Shown one piece after another: positions 37,079-47,600 of a DNA stretch of 64,000 nucleotides; the stretch's first letter is position 1; each line of letters opens with the position of its first letter. A program made the translations under genes and the position numbers. The notes under the pieces are model-generated. The model was not told the origin of the DNA. It did not search any database and saw only the letters and a list, made by a program, of their open reading frames with translations. The DNA lies in NCBI GenBank assembly GCA_963718695.1, contig OY970371.1:310001-374000 (forward strand), given 5' to 3'. Source of the DNA: Manganitrophus sp963718695. GTDB lineage: Bacteria; Nitrospirota; Nitrospiria; SBBL01; Manganitrophaceae.

Positions 37079-37804
37079 ATGGACCCCCTTATCCAGGTCG
37101 ACGGACTTTGGAAGGTCTACCGGACCGGAGACATCGAGCTGCCTGCATTAAAGGGGGTCTCCTTCTCGGTGGCCCGGGGGGAATTCGTCGCGTTGATGGG
37201 GCCGTCGGGCTCGGGGAAGTCGACGCTGATGCACCTTTTGGGATGTCTCGACCGGCCGACACGGGGGCGGTATCTGCTCGAGGGGGTGGAGGTCGGCGGA
37301 TTGCAGCCGAACGATCTGGCCCGGATTCGAAATCAGAAGATCGGATTTGTTTTCCAAGGATTCAACCTTCTCTCCAGGACGACGGCGCTCGAAAACGTGG
37401 AGCTTCCGATGTTGTATGAGGAATCTTCCGGGAAAGAGCGGCTCGCACGGGCGCGGGAGGCGTTGGAGCAGGTTGGACTGGGAAACCGGCGCTATCACTA
37501 TCCGAACCAGCTCTCCGGCGGCCAGCAGCAGCGGGTGGCGATCGCCCGGGCGCTGGTGATGCGGCCCTCCCTCATCCTCGCCGATGAGCCGACCGGGAAC
37601 CTTGATACCCGTACCTCCATCGAAATCATGTCGCTCTTTCAGGAACTGAATGAAGGGGGAATCACCCCGTTGCTGGTGACCCACGAGCCCGACATCGCGC
37701 AATATGCCTCCCGGATCATCCGGTTTCGGGACGGGGAGATCCAGAGCGATCAGCCGGTGGAGGGGCGGGCCAATGCGAAGCAGACGTTGGCGACGCTTGT
37801 TTAA
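37079..37804 (+). CDS. macB: MacB-type ABC transporter ATPase
   Basis: A 241-residue nucleotide-binding protein with GPSGSGKST (Walker A), LSGGQQQRVAIA (signature), LILADEPTGNLD (Walker B) and the switch His in LLVTHEPDIA. Here the ATPase and permease are separate polypeptides, unlike the fused MacB of enterobacteria. It belongs to the LolD/MacB group. The permease gene follows after a short repeat-containing gap. Confidence 0.9.
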   Translation: MDPLIQVDGLWKVYRTGDIELPALKGVSFSVARGEFVALMGPSGSGKSTLMHLLGCLDRPTRGRYLLEGVEVGGLQPNDLARIRNQKIGFVFQGFNLLSRTTALENVELPMLYEESSGKERLARAREALEQVGLGNRRYHYPNQLSGGQQQRVAIARALVMRPSLILADEPTGNLDTRTSIEIMSLFQELNEGGITPLLVTHEPDIAQYASRIIRFRDGEIQSDQPVEGRANAKQTLATLV

Positions 37805-37892
37805 GAGAAGCTGTCAGTGATCAGCTCTCAGCAATCAGCTTAAAACTCTTATTTTTGGGGCTGACAGCTGAATGCTGACCGCCGAAAGCTAT
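37805..37892. repeat. Dispersed intergenic hairpin repeat, copy 1
   Basis: The gap between the ABC ATPase and permease holds AGCTGTCAGTGATCAGCTCT on the left and the reverse-oriented GCTGACAGCTGAATGCTGAC on the right. Related inverted words (CTGACAGCTGA, GATCAGC) recur at 45254-45365 and 62162-62262. Confidence 0.55.
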
Positions 37893-37908
37893 TTTATATA
37901 AGGACCCG

Positions 37909-39126
37909 ATGAATCCGCTTGTTGCTTTGAAGATTGCCGGACGGGCCCTGGTTAGAAATAAGATGCGGTCGGCCCTGACGATGCTCGGAATGATCATCGG
38001 GGTCGGCGCCGTGATCACGATGGTTTCGGTCGGGCGGGGGGCCAAGGCGCAAGTGGAGGCCCAAATCGCCACGATCGGATCGAATATGGTGATTATCTTT
38101 CCAGGGAGCACGACCCAAGGGGCGGTCCGCGGGGGATCGGGGACCGAGACCACTCTGACCGAGCAGGACGCGGAGGCGATCGGACGGGAGATCTCGGCCG
38201 TTCGCGTGGCGGCCCCGTCGCTTCGGACCACGGCGCAGGTGATCAGCGCCAATCAGAACTGGTCGACGACGATCACCGGAAGCACCCCCGACTTTTTTAT
38301 CATCCGCGATTGGTCGATCGAACTCGGAAGTCCCTTCACCCAATCCGACGTCAGCGGGGCGAATAAAGTGGCGGTGATCGGAAAGACCGTCGCCGAGAAC
38401 CTTTTTGGGGCGCAAGATCCGGTCGGGGAGACGCTCCGAATCCGGAATGTTCCCTTCAAAGTCATCGGGACCCTCGCCGCCAAGGGGCAATCGATGCAGG
38501 GGCAGGATCAGGACGATATCATCATCGTCCCGCTCACGACGCTGCAGAAGCGGATCATGGGGGTGACCCACATCGGGACGATCCTCGCCTCCGCGAATTC
38601 TCCCGAGGAGACGACGATGGCAGAAGAGGAGATCCGTCTGCTGCTCCGGCAGCGTCATCGCATTTTGCCTGGCCAAGAAGACGATTTCCGCGTCCGGAAC
38701 ATGACCGAGATCGCCAGCGCGGCGGAATCTTCTTCCCGGATCATGACCGTGCTGCTCGGGAGCATCGCCTCGGTCTCGTTGATCGTCGGCGGGATCGGGA
38801 TCATGAACATCATGCTCGTCTCGGTGACCGAGCGGACCCGCGAAATCGGCATCCGGATGGCGGTCGGCGCGCGCGGGCGCGATATCCTTCTTCAGTTTTT
38901 AATGGAAGCGGTCGTTCTCTCCCTGACCGGCGGGCTGCTCGGCATTGCGCTCGGGATGGCCGGCTCCAAGATCATCTCCACCGTCGTCCAGTGGCCGACG
39001 GTCGTCTCCCTCCGCGCCATCCTCTTTGCCTCGATTTTCTCCATTGCCATCGGGATCTTCTTCGGACTTTATCCGGCCCGCCGCGCGGCCTCGCTCGATC
39101 CGATCGAGGCGTTGCGGTACGACTAG
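37909..39126 (+). CDS. MacB-like ABC permease (FtsX domain)
   Basis: A 405-residue protein: one N-terminal transmembrane helix (about 22-45), a periplasmic MacB-type core domain (about 50-280), then three transmembrane helices in an FtsX domain (MNIMLVSVTERTREIGIRMA near 302, with the conserved P-A-x-R-A-A segment YPARRAASLDPIEALR at the end). It partners the preceding ATPase and adaptor for export of a macrolide-like molecule, peptide or lipoprotein. The substrate is unknown. Confidence 0.9.
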   Translation: MNPLVALKIAGRALVRNKMRSALTMLGMIIGVGAVITMVSVGRGAKAQVEAQIATIGSNMVIIFPGSTTQGAVRGGSGTETTLTEQDAEAIGREISAVRVAAPSLRTTAQVISANQNWSTTITGSTPDFFIIRDWSIELGSPFTQSDVSGANKVAVIGKTVAENLFGAQDPVGETLRIRNVPFKVIGTLAAKGQSMQGQDQDDIIIVPLTTLQKRIMGVTHIGTILASANSPEETTMAEEEIRLLLRQRHRILPGQEDDFRVRNMTEIASAAESSSRIMTVLLGSIASVSLIVGGIGIMNIMLVSVTERTREIGIRMAVGARGRDILLQFLMEAVVLSLTGGLLGIALGMAGSKIISTVVQWPTVVSLRAILFASIFSIAIGIFFGLYPARRAASLDPIEALRYD

Positions 39127-39397
39127 GTGATGCTTTCACCGGCGACTCGCAAACGAGGTTCCTAAAAATTCACGATTGCCAAGAGAAAGAACGCCGAATT
39201 GACCGACGCCATGAGGCGTCCGCTGCAATGAATCGTGAGGGGAAAAGATAGAAAACAGGCCGAATCGTAAACGCAAGGAGTCCAAAAAAACACCTATTTT
39301 GTTCTTGAACTACTCAAACGCGTTCGGTTAGGATGAATTGGCCGACCGGGATGGTCCCGGTGGGGCACTGTATTTAAGAGAGGAGTATTTGTCTCGG

Positions 39398-40819
39398 ATG
39401 TTTCACACGCTGCAACCGATTCGTTTTATTGTGTCGCTTTTTCTGTTGATGTCGTTCATGACCGCCTGCGGCGGCGGGGGAGGGGCTTCGTCCGATTCCG
39501 GTACGGGAAAGGCGGCCATTCTTCTCACCGACCGCGCTGAAGAGAAAATTACCGATCGCGAGGGGAATGTCATCACCACGGCAGAGGAGATCTGGGTGAC
39601 CTTCAGCGAAATGGCGTTAAAACCTGTGAAGGGAAAGTGGGTTTCCGTTTTCAACGGACCGCCCGATATTTCGGTCAACCTGTTGGCGCTTCAGGGGAAG
39701 GCCGATCTGATCGATGTGGTCGATCTTCCGGTCGGGGCGTATGATAAGGCACGGATCAAGGTCGAGAACGCTTGGTTTGTCGATGCGGAAGGGGTCCGGC
39801 ACGATGTGATCGTCCCTTCGGGGAAGATCACGATCAAATTCAAGCGCCACCTCATTATCCGGGCCAATGATGAAACCGAGGTCCTCTTCGATTTCATTCC
39901 CGGAAAATCAATCCACCTGATCGAGGCTGGGAACAGCGGCAAATTCATCCTCCGTCCGGTGGTCCGCGTGCGGGTGCTCGGGGAAGAGGCGACCGATTTT
40001 GTTAAGATCGAGGGGCAAATCGTCTCGGTCGATTGTGATGAAAACCGGCTGACCCTCGATCCGCGACATGGCGGGCCGATCACCGTCAACCTGGAAGATG
40101 CGCTGATCGTTCTGAAAGACGGCTCTTTCTTTAGAAATGGAGACGACGGTGACGACGAGCGCAGAAGACGGGAGGCGCAAATCGCTTCTTGCCAGCAGCT
40201 CGAGGCGGGACAATCTGTGGAGGTCGTCGGCACCGAGACCGATGAGGAAGGGGTGATTCATGCCTCGCTGGTTCAGATCAAAACAAAAGAACCGGAGTCA
40301 CACCGCCTTGAATTTACCGGGACCCTCCTGGAGGTCGACTGTGACCAGCAGATGATCCGCGTCACTTTCAGCGGCGGGGAGATCGATGTCACCCTCCGTC
40401 CGGAAACGGAACTCTTCACGTCCGATGACCAGCCGGTTCCGGCATTGGAAGTCTGCGACCGCTTAGAAGATGCGGTTCAGAAACGGATCGAGGTGGAAGG
40501 GAAGGTGGAAAACGGTCAGGTGATCGCCACGGAAATCACCCTCTTGCCGACGGCCCCGGTTTCCATGCCGACCCGCGTGGCCGGCACCGTTGAATCGGTC
40601 TCGGTCGACGGGACGGAGGTCACCGGATTTGTTCTGGAGACCGACGCCGGTCAATCGTACAAAGTCGCGATCGACGCTCAGACCGAAATCAAAGATCAAA
40701 ACGGAGATCCGGTCGAGCCGAACGCCCTTCTAAATCAGCGGGTCCGTGTCGAGGGAGCCCTCGACGCCGGAACCACCCCGCCGACGATTGCAGCAGCAAA
40801 AGTAAATCTCCTTTCGTAA
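39398..40819 (+). CDS. Lipoprotein with DUF4382-like and DUF5666-like domains
   Basis: About 473 residues from the ATG at 39398; the Cys is at residue 24 (MTACGGGGG). Residues about 35-190 match the DUF4382 layout (AAILLTDRAEE...WVTFSEMALKPV...DVVDLPVGAYDKARI). The rest contains three OB-like repeats of the DUF5666 kind (FVKIEGQIVSVDCDENRLTL, LEFTGTLLEVDCDQQMIRV, AGTVESVSVDGTEVTGF). A TTG nine bases earlier sits closer to AGAGGAG and could be the start. Function unknown; a periplasmic or surface role is likely. Confidence 0.8.
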   Translation: MFHTLQPIRFIVSLFLLMSFMTACGGGGGASSDSGTGKAAILLTDRAEEKITDREGNVITTAEEIWVTFSEMALKPVKGKWVSVFNGPPDISVNLLALQGKADLIDVVDLPVGAYDKARIKVENAWFVDAEGVRHDVIVPSGKITIKFKRHLIIRANDETEVLFDFIPGKSIHLIEAGNSGKFILRPVVRVRVLGEEATDFVKIEGQIVSVDCDENRLTLDPRHGGPITVNLEDALIVLKDGSFFRNGDDGDDERRRREAQIASCQQLEAGQSVEVVGTETDEEGVIHASLVQIKTKEPESHRLEFTGTLLEVDCDQQMIRVTFSGGEIDVTLRPETELFTSDDQPVPALEVCDRLEDAVQKRIEVEGKVENGQVIATEITLLPTAPVSMPTRVAGTVESVSVDGTEVTGFVLETDAGQSYKVAIDAQTEIKDQNGDPVEPNALLNQRVRVEGALDAGTTPPTIAAAKVNLLS

Positions 40820-40829
40820 TTTCACCCTG

Positions 40830-40865
40830 GGGTGCACCGGCCTGGAAATTCAGGCCGGTGCACCC
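40830..40865 (+). terminator. Strong hairpin after the DUF4382 lipoprotein
   Basis: GGGTGCACCGGCCTG pairs perfectly with CAGGCCGGTGCACCC around a six-base loop (15 pairs). The following T-run is short (TTCTC). Confidence 0.65.
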
Positions 40866-41022
40866 TTCTCACCCCCCCTGCAGCGTCTCTCAATGTAATC
40901 TCCCTTACATAAATAATCGATGGAATGAAAGAAAATAAAAGAACGCCTCTGGCCGTATCGACCGATAAACGATAACCCGGTCAGGGGAGGTAAAACCTCA
41001 TTTCAGAAAGGAGGGCAGAGTC

Positions 41023-41265
41023 ATGGTGTGGCGAAAAATGGAAACTGCTTCAGCGGGTGCCAGCCGTGCGGGCCGTTCCGGAGAGGCAGTCTCAGGGGTC
41101 TCTCCCTTCCGAAAGCGGAGTATCCTGGCACCCTTTAAGGGAGGTTTGGATCTCTTTTATGAGCTGCTCTATCGAGCCGGTCTTCCGTTGCTCTTGTTCG
41201 GATCGTTGACCTACTTCGGCTGGGTTCTCTGGTCGATGGATTATTCAGCGGCCGGATCGGGATAA
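41023..41265 (+). CDS. Small single-pass membrane protein
   Basis: An 80-residue protein with a strong ribosome site (AAAGGAGG eight bases before the ATG). After a Ser/Gly/Arg-rich start, one hydrophobic helix (about 52-72: GLPLLLFGSLTYFGWVLW) is seen. No family is recognised. It is an independent unit followed by a long imperfect hairpin (41287-41368). Confidence 0.6.
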   Translation: MVWRKMETASAGASRAGRSGEAVSGVSPFRKRSILAPFKGGLDLFYELLYRAGLPLLLFGSLTYFGWVLWSMDYSAAGSG

Positions 41266-41389
41266 CGGAAGCGATACAGGCTGATCTCCCGGGCCGAGGG
41301 GAAAACATCGAGCGTGGAGCGCGCCGGGCCGACGCGCCGGCGGATGCTCCCGACTCTCCGGCCCGGGAAGGTCAGCGACATTGAAGGGC

Positions 41390-41983
41390 TTATGTTGTAG
41401 ATGCTCCGATCTGCCCCAGGACTTGCTGCAGTTTTCGTCGGCGGTTTTTGGAGTGGGGGACGTTGGGATCGCCGTAGAGCCAATCGGCGTAGGAGCGGGT
41501 CGCTTCATCCTCGATGCTGAACCAGTGACTTCCCCGCTCGGTTTTTGAAATCGACCCGCAGGGGTGGTGCTTCACGATTTCGGCGCGTAGCGCCGAGAGC
41601 CATTCCGGATCAAAAGAGGTAAAGCTGATCGCGATCCCGCGGGTTGATTTCTTGTAACAGAGGGTTCCGCATCCTTCCAGAATTCCCCGCTCCAGGTGCG
41701 GCTGATGCCTTCGATACCGATCGAAGGTTGCCGGAATCGGGCGGTCGATTTCCCGGACGATTTCACCGGGCAGGGTCAAGATCGTTTCGGTCTCTGTTCC
41801 ATGGAGCCTTCGCTCCGGATGATGAAGTTGGACGTGCGGGATCTTTCGGTATCGGCAGGCGAGATCAAGAAGGAGGGCGGTTTCCTCCACGACCTCCCGG
41901 TCCCGGTGATGGATCGTCGGGTGACCGGGCACCCGCGCGGCATGTAAAAAACCGATGAGATAGGCCTCTTGCTCGGGACGCAT
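41390..41983 (-). CDS. LAGLIDADG-like protein with degenerate catalytic motifs
   Basis: A 197-residue protein; the ATG at 41983 has AGAGGAGG four bases upstream. It shows the two-repeat layout of LAGLIDADG proteins: YLIGFLHAARV in the first repeat and ERGILEGCGTLCYKK in the second, each followed by strands and helices, and it ends with an ADWLYGDPNVPHSKNRRRKL helix like that of the endonucleases. The first metal-binding Asp position reads His, and the second reads Glu-Gly-Cys. It is not in an intron or intein. Nuclease activity is therefore doubtful; a domesticated DNA-binding role is possible. Confidence 0.55.
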   Translation of the reverse strand: MRPEQEAYLIGFLHAARVPGHPTIHHRDREVVEETALLLDLACRYRKIPHVQLHHPERRLHGTETETILTLPGEIVREIDRPIPATFDRYRRHQPHLERGILEGCGTLCYKKSTRGIAISFTSFDPEWLSALRAEIVKHHPCGSISKTERGSHWFSIEDEATRSYADWLYGDPNVPHSKNRRRKLQQVLGQIGASTT

Positions 41984-42060
41984 CGCTCCTCCTCTGCTCA
42001 AAATCGATCTTAGTCGATCTTTTCCCGATTGGCAATCCCGGCCTTGGTATTTTGAAATTA

Positions 42061-42570
42061 ATGAGAGGGATGATGCCTGAATTTCTCGATCAGCTGGCTC
42101 ACTTCGCCCCGCGGGCGGGGGTTGCGCTGCTCGTCTTGATTGGCTTCTGGCTGGCCAGTCTCCTGCTCCAGAAGGTGACGCGCCGGATCGGTGAGCGGGC
42201 GGATGTCCGAAACGACATTCTGGTTCTCATCGGACGGACCGGCTCGACCCTCTTGATCGTCTTAGGGGCGATCACGGCGTTGGGAACGGCGGGAGTGAAT
42301 GTATCGGCGCTGGTCGCCGGTTTGGGATTGACCGGGTTTGCCCTCGGCTTTGCCCTGCGGGATGCGCTCTCCAATCTCCTTGCCGGGATACTCATCTTGG
42401 TCTATCGGCCGTTCAAGCGGCATGACCGGATCTCCGTCGCCGGATTCGAGGGGATCGTCATCGAAACCGACCTCCGCTACACCACCCTTCAGGGAGAGGA
42501 CAAGCGGATCCTCATCCCCAACGCCACCCTTTTTACTCATTCGATTGTTCTGATGGAAATAAAGAAGTAA
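42061..42570 (+). CDS. Short MscS-like mechanosensitive channel
   Basis: About 169 residues: two transmembrane helices (about 20-40 and 55-75), then the glycine-rich pore helix (LVAGLGLTGFALGFALRDALSNLLAG) and the beta domain (YRPFKRHDRISVAGFEGIVIETDLRYTTLQ, ending PNATLFTHSIV). It stops soon after the beta domain, so the large C-terminal vestibule of E. coli MscS is missing. Alternative ATG codons at 42070 and 42073 are possible. It would open under membrane tension. Confidence 0.85.
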   Translation: MRGMMPEFLDQLAHFAPRAGVALLVLIGFWLASLLLQKVTRRIGERADVRNDILVLIGRTGSTLLIVLGAITALGTAGVNVSALVAGLGLTGFALGFALRDALSNLLAGILILVYRPFKRHDRISVAGFEGIVIETDLRYTTLQGEDKRILIPNATLFTHSIVLMEIKK

Positions 42571-42619
42571 GTTGCGACAGGGCGGGTAGGTGTGTCAGCC
42601 GACAGCGGCGGACAGAGAC

Positions 42620-42651
42620 AGAGGGCCTGCCCTTACGTTGACGGGCCCTCT
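42620..42651. terminator. Bidirectional hairpin between convergent genes
   Basis: AGAGGGCC (42620-42627) pairs with GGCCCTCT (42644-42651). It spans the stop codon of the LuxR-type gene. Confidence 0.5.
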
Positions 42652-43322
42652 CCGTTCTTATGATTTCCCGCCGCGATCTTCGCAACAATCCCCGAGCGTG
42701 TGCCGGCCTTCAGTTTCTTCATGATATTTTTGACGTGATCCTTCACCGTATGGATGCCGATGCCGAGCGCCGAGGCGATCTCTTTGTTGATCAGTCCCCG
42801 GCTGATCAGATTGCAAATTTCCTCTTCTCGCTTTGTTAATTTAATTTCATCGGTCCGGCCGGAAGGAGCGGACCCCGCCCGTTCCTGAATCGGTTCCATC
42901 AAGATCATGACCGGCGCTTGTTCCTGTCCCGCCCCTTCCAAGACGATTCCCCGGAGTGAGAAGGTGGTTCCCCGAAGAAGCAGCAGTTCGCAGACCGGCG
43001 TTCCCGGGCCTTGCACTCCCGGCTTCGAAAGCGCATCCAGACTCTTGACGCGAAGCGCGTGGAGGCGCAGGACCAGTTTTTCCTCCTCCGTTTTGGACAG
43101 CGGACCCCGTGCGCCCCGGATCTTTTTCAAAATGTCTTCTGCCTGCTGGTTCATGAGGAGAATTTCTCCTCTGGGTCCCATGACGACCACGCCGGGCGAG
43201 GAGCGTCGATTGATCAACGACATGATCTCGGGCGAATCGGAGGAGCCGGTTTGGGGCAGCGTCTCTTCTTTGAATGGGAATACGGCTAGAGGTTCCATCT
43301 CGTGCTTCACTTCGTGAGCCAT
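42633..43322 (-). CDS. PAS-LuxR-type transcription regulator
   Basis: A 229-residue protein. Residues about 35-90 resemble a PAS domain (SPGVVVMGPRGEILLMNQQAEDIL). Residues about 165-225 are a LuxR/GerE helix-turn-helix (LTKREEEICNLISRGLINKEIASAL...HTVKDHVKNIMKKL). No receiver Asp domain is present, so it probably senses a small molecule or redox state through PAS. It is divergent from the FHA sigma54 activator. Target genes are unknown. Confidence 0.85.
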   Translation of the reverse strand: MAHEVKHEMEPLAVFPFKEETLPQTGSSDSPEIMSLINRRSSPGVVVMGPRGEILLMNQQAEDILKKIRGARGPLSKTEEEKLVLRLHALRVKSLDALSKPGVQGPGTPVCELLLLRGTTFSLRGIVLEGAGQEQAPVMILMEPIQERAGSAPSGRTDEIKLTKREEEICNLISRGLINKEIASALGIGIHTVKDHVKNIMKKLKAGTRSGIVAKIAAGNHKNGEGPST

Positions 43323-43642
43323 TGCTTCCCCCCGCTTTGCGATTGCTCTGATATGAATGCTGTCTTCCTAACAAAGCAAAGGGGATGCCATCTGCCTGAA
43401 TGCCGTCTGGCATCGTTTTTAATAAAGAAAGCGGGGGGATTTTCGAGATCCATTCGAAACCGGACGGCGTGTTCTTCCGATTTCCGGAATTCTATTTTGA
43501 TTCCCGGAAACCAAAAACGAACGTCTGTATCAATCCGTGTTTCGATCGCCTCGATGGAACTCGGAAACGCGTGGAGTCTCCTACTCATTTCTACGTTGAA
43601 ACTTTTAAAAATTAACATTACAATCGGCACGGGAGTTGAATC
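43323..43642. other. Divergent intergenic region between LuxR-type and FHA-sigma54 genes
   Basis: No convincing gene. GATGCCA...TGGCATC (about 43384-43414) forms an imperfect hairpin. A small open frame (43400-43615) lacks a ribosome site. The promoters of both flanking genes must lie here, but no consensus could be assigned with confidence. Confidence 0.4.
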
Positions 43643-45253
<1,611 letters not shown>

Positions 45254-45365
45254 TCGGTCATCGCTCATTGGCTCTGCCCGTGGATGATGAAAAGAGGCCA
45301 TCAGCGGCCAGCCGTCGGGTTGCAGATTTAAAGCTGAGCGCTGACCGCTCACCGCTTTTTCCAGC
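45254..45365. repeat. Dispersed intergenic repeat, copy 2
   Basis: Words related to copy 1 (GGTCATCGCTCATTGGCTCT, CATCAGCGGCCAGCCGTC, AGCTGAGCGCTGACCGCTCA) fill the gap between two convergent genes. It could fold as an imperfect hairpin and end transcription. Confidence 0.5.
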
Positions 45366-45370
45366 CATTC

Positions 45371-46915
45371 CTAAAATCGCGCCGTAACAATTCCGCCGTA
45401 AATGTTCCTCCTGTACTCGAACAGGGGAATGTTCGAATCGTTCCGCTGATGCAGGTACTGCAGCGCAAAATCGACATTCCGGGTGATCGCCCGCGAGAAA
45501 GTGACGATCGCCAGCCATTCATCGTCCTCTCGTTTCGCTCCGGGGGGCTGCTGGTTCTCCTCGTCGAACCGGCGGATCACATATTCGGTGTCGGCCGCGA
45601 GGGTGATTTTATTCCAGGGGGGCAGGACCACTCCGGCGCTGAGCCGATGCCCGTCGAAGGTCCAATCATCCTCGGCGGGCCGATCGCCGGCTTCTTCCCT
45701 TTCGAAGTAGTACCCGACATGGATATTTGCTTTCGGCCGATAGAGGAAATAGTGGGTGAACCCGGCCTTGTGGGTGTGGACGTCCCGGTCGGAGTTGTCC
45801 GGAAAGAGCGGCTCGATATCGTCGAAGCTCTTCGCCCCGAACTGGTATATAAATTCGGTCACATTCCTTTTCGTTTCCTGAAAAACAAGGCGGGGCCCCA
45901 CATTCTGCCGCAGAAGATAGCGATCTCCTCCCAGCGTCGCGAATTGCAATTCATACTGCAGGAGAATCTCGGCGTTGCCGAAGCGCTTTCCGCCGTTAAG
46001 AGTTAGATAATGGCTCTGGATGTTGAAGTCGTTCAACAGATCGTCCTTGTGAAGATTCTGATAAAAGCTGTACTCCACCCGGCCGGTCCACTCGGGCGTC
46101 GAGAGCCACTGATAACGACCCCGTAGAAACAAAAGGGCCAACAGGTCGCTCTCTTCGGTGATCGCCTGGGGAGCGGAGGGAATCGTCCGGGTCGGCTCCA
46201 GAATGACATTATCATCGTATTGAATGCCGGCGGAGACGGAGAGGTCCCAGCGTTTTTGGTGTTTTGCCTGCTGGTCGATCCGCTCCAGATAAGCGCTGGC
46301 CGATTGGGCCGTTTCCCCTTCGGGGAGGAGGGTCAGGACATTTTGAAACGACTTCCGGGCCGGCCCCATTTCGCCTGCTTCGAAGTAGGCCGATCCGGCA
46401 TGATAGTTCGCCTCCAGGGCGATCCCCGGATCGAGCGAGGCGGCCCTTTCCATCTTCGCCGCCGCTTCTTTTGATTTCCCCATCCGCCGCAGAATCAGTC
46501 CTTGATAGTAATAGACCCGCGCCCGGTCGGGATCGACCCGTTGGACCAGATCGAACTCTTTGAGTGCCTCCTCATCTCGATCCAGCTGATAATAGAGCAC
46601 TCCCAGGTCGAAATGAGCGGGGACAAAGGTAGTATCCCGCGCGAGGGCTTCTTTAAAGCTCTTCTCCGCCTCGCCCATCTGGCCGGCGCGCGCCTGGGTG
46701 ACGCCGATGTAGTAGAAGGCCTCCACCCCCTGCGGGTTCTCGTCGAGCGCCTGTTTGAAGTGCTTCATCGCGCCGCCGAGATCGTTCTGGTTTAACCGGA
46801 CGATCCCCGCGGAGAGCTGTCCGTGATAGCCTTGGGGCTCTTCTGCCGCCATCGAAGGAGGAATTCCAATTACCAAGACGAAAAGGAATATACCGGATAG
46901 GAACGTGTTCTTCAA
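45371..46915 (-). CDS. TPR-beta-barrel outer-membrane protein
   Basis: A 514-residue protein with a signal peptide, six or seven TPR units (about 30-225), and a C-terminal outer-membrane barrel (about 235-514) of alternating amphipathic strands ending in Phe (GGIVTARF). The layout resembles TPR-barrel exporters and Slam-like proteins. The start is TTG with AGGAG six bases upstream, located inside the end of the transposase gene. It closes the CsgG-containing cluster and could be the surface exit or anchor of the secreted products. Family membership is inference. Confidence 0.75.
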   Translation of the reverse strand: MKNTFLSGIFLFVLVIGIPPSMAAEEPQGYHGQLSAGIVRLNQNDLGGAMKHFKQALDENPQGVEAFYYIGVTQARAGQMGEAEKSFKEALARDTTFVPAHFDLGVLYYQLDRDEEALKEFDLVQRVDPDRARVYYYQGLILRRMGKSKEAAAKMERAASLDPGIALEANYHAGSAYFEAGEMGPARKSFQNVLTLLPEGETAQSASAYLERIDQQAKHQKRWDLSVSAGIQYDDNVILEPTRTIPSAPQAITEESDLLALLFLRGRYQWLSTPEWTGRVEYSFYQNLHKDDLLNDFNIQSHYLTLNGGKRFGNAEILLQYELQFATLGGDRYLLRQNVGPRLVFQETKRNVTEFIYQFGAKSFDDIEPLFPDNSDRDVHTHKAGFTHYFLYRPKANIHVGYYFEREEAGDRPAEDDWTFDGHRLSAGVVLPPWNKITLAADTEYVIRRFDEENQQPPGAKREDDEWLAIVTFSRAITRNVDFALQYLHQRNDSNIPLFEYRRNIYGGIVTARF

Positions 46916-47589
46916 AGGGATCTCCTATAATCATGTGTTTGTAAATCGTTGTAGCGCGGGGCGACGCTCGCCTTCAGATACATCGGATTTTCTTCATCCT
47001 CCGCCCAACGAGCGGGGTTGAGGATGATGTATTCCCGAATGCGGTTTAGCTCGTTATCATCCCGGACGATCCGTTCGTGGTAATTGCGTTGCCAGAGTTT
47101 TCCGTGAAAGGGGAACCAGGAATGTTTACGAATACCAGTGATGTATTCATATGTTGAAATCGATTTAAATCCCTGAATCATACGACCAATGGTTCTGTAC
47201 AAGGTTCCGTAGGGGCGATCCTTGTGATCGCCCTCGACATTCCGGACGGTAAGATTCGAATGGCGATGATGGTTGTAATGTGGGCGAATACGAGATTCGC
47301 CCTTACGATCGAGGCAAGACAAGATGATAATCCCATGTAGATGGTTGGGCATTACTAGGAATGCGTCTTCTTGTGTACCTGGATATCGATCGAATAGATC
47401 TTTCCAAACCAATTCAACCATCTTGCCCGCCTCATTCAACTGCATCTTCCCCTCAATTACATCCCCAAACAGGCATTCTCTCTTCTGCGTGCAGACCGTT
47501 ACAAAATAGGCCCCGGTGTTGGAGTAATCGTGTCCTTTCAGGCGAATCGACCGGCGATGGTGGACCTCCGGATTGTATTTCGGCGCCAT
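46912..47589 (-). CDS. REP-associated tyrosine transposase (second, IS200-like)
   Basis: A 225-residue Y1 transposase, distinct from that at 20868. It has the opening RSIRLKGHDYSNTGAYFVTVCT, the HUH motif VMPNHLHGI, and the Tyr in YIILNPARWA. The segment between HUH and Tyr (about residues 96-135) is encoded by DNA with two REP-type hairpins. Its stop overlaps the OMP start, and 11 bases separate it from the upstream lipoprotein gene, so it has inserted inside the cluster or was always carried with it. Confidence 0.82.
   Translation of the reverse strand: MAPKYNPEVHHRRSIRLKGHDYSNTGAYFVTVCTQKRECLFGDVIEGKMQLNEAGKMVELVWKDLFDRYPGTQEDAFLVMPNHLHGIIILSCLDRKGESRIRPHYNHHRHSNLTVRNVEGDHKDRPYGTLYRTIGRMIQGFKSISTYEYITGIRKHSWFPFHGKLWQRNYHERIVRDDNELNRIREYIILNPARWAEDEENPMYLKASVAPRYNDLQTHDYRRSL
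47211..47302. repeat. Two REP-like hairpins inside the transposase gene
   Basis: GGGGCGATC...GATCGCCC (47212-47233) and GGGCGAAT...ATTCGCCC (47282-47302) are short GC-rich stem-loops. They do not break the reading frame. Confidence 0.6.
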
Positions 47590-47600
47590 CGATGATCTCT

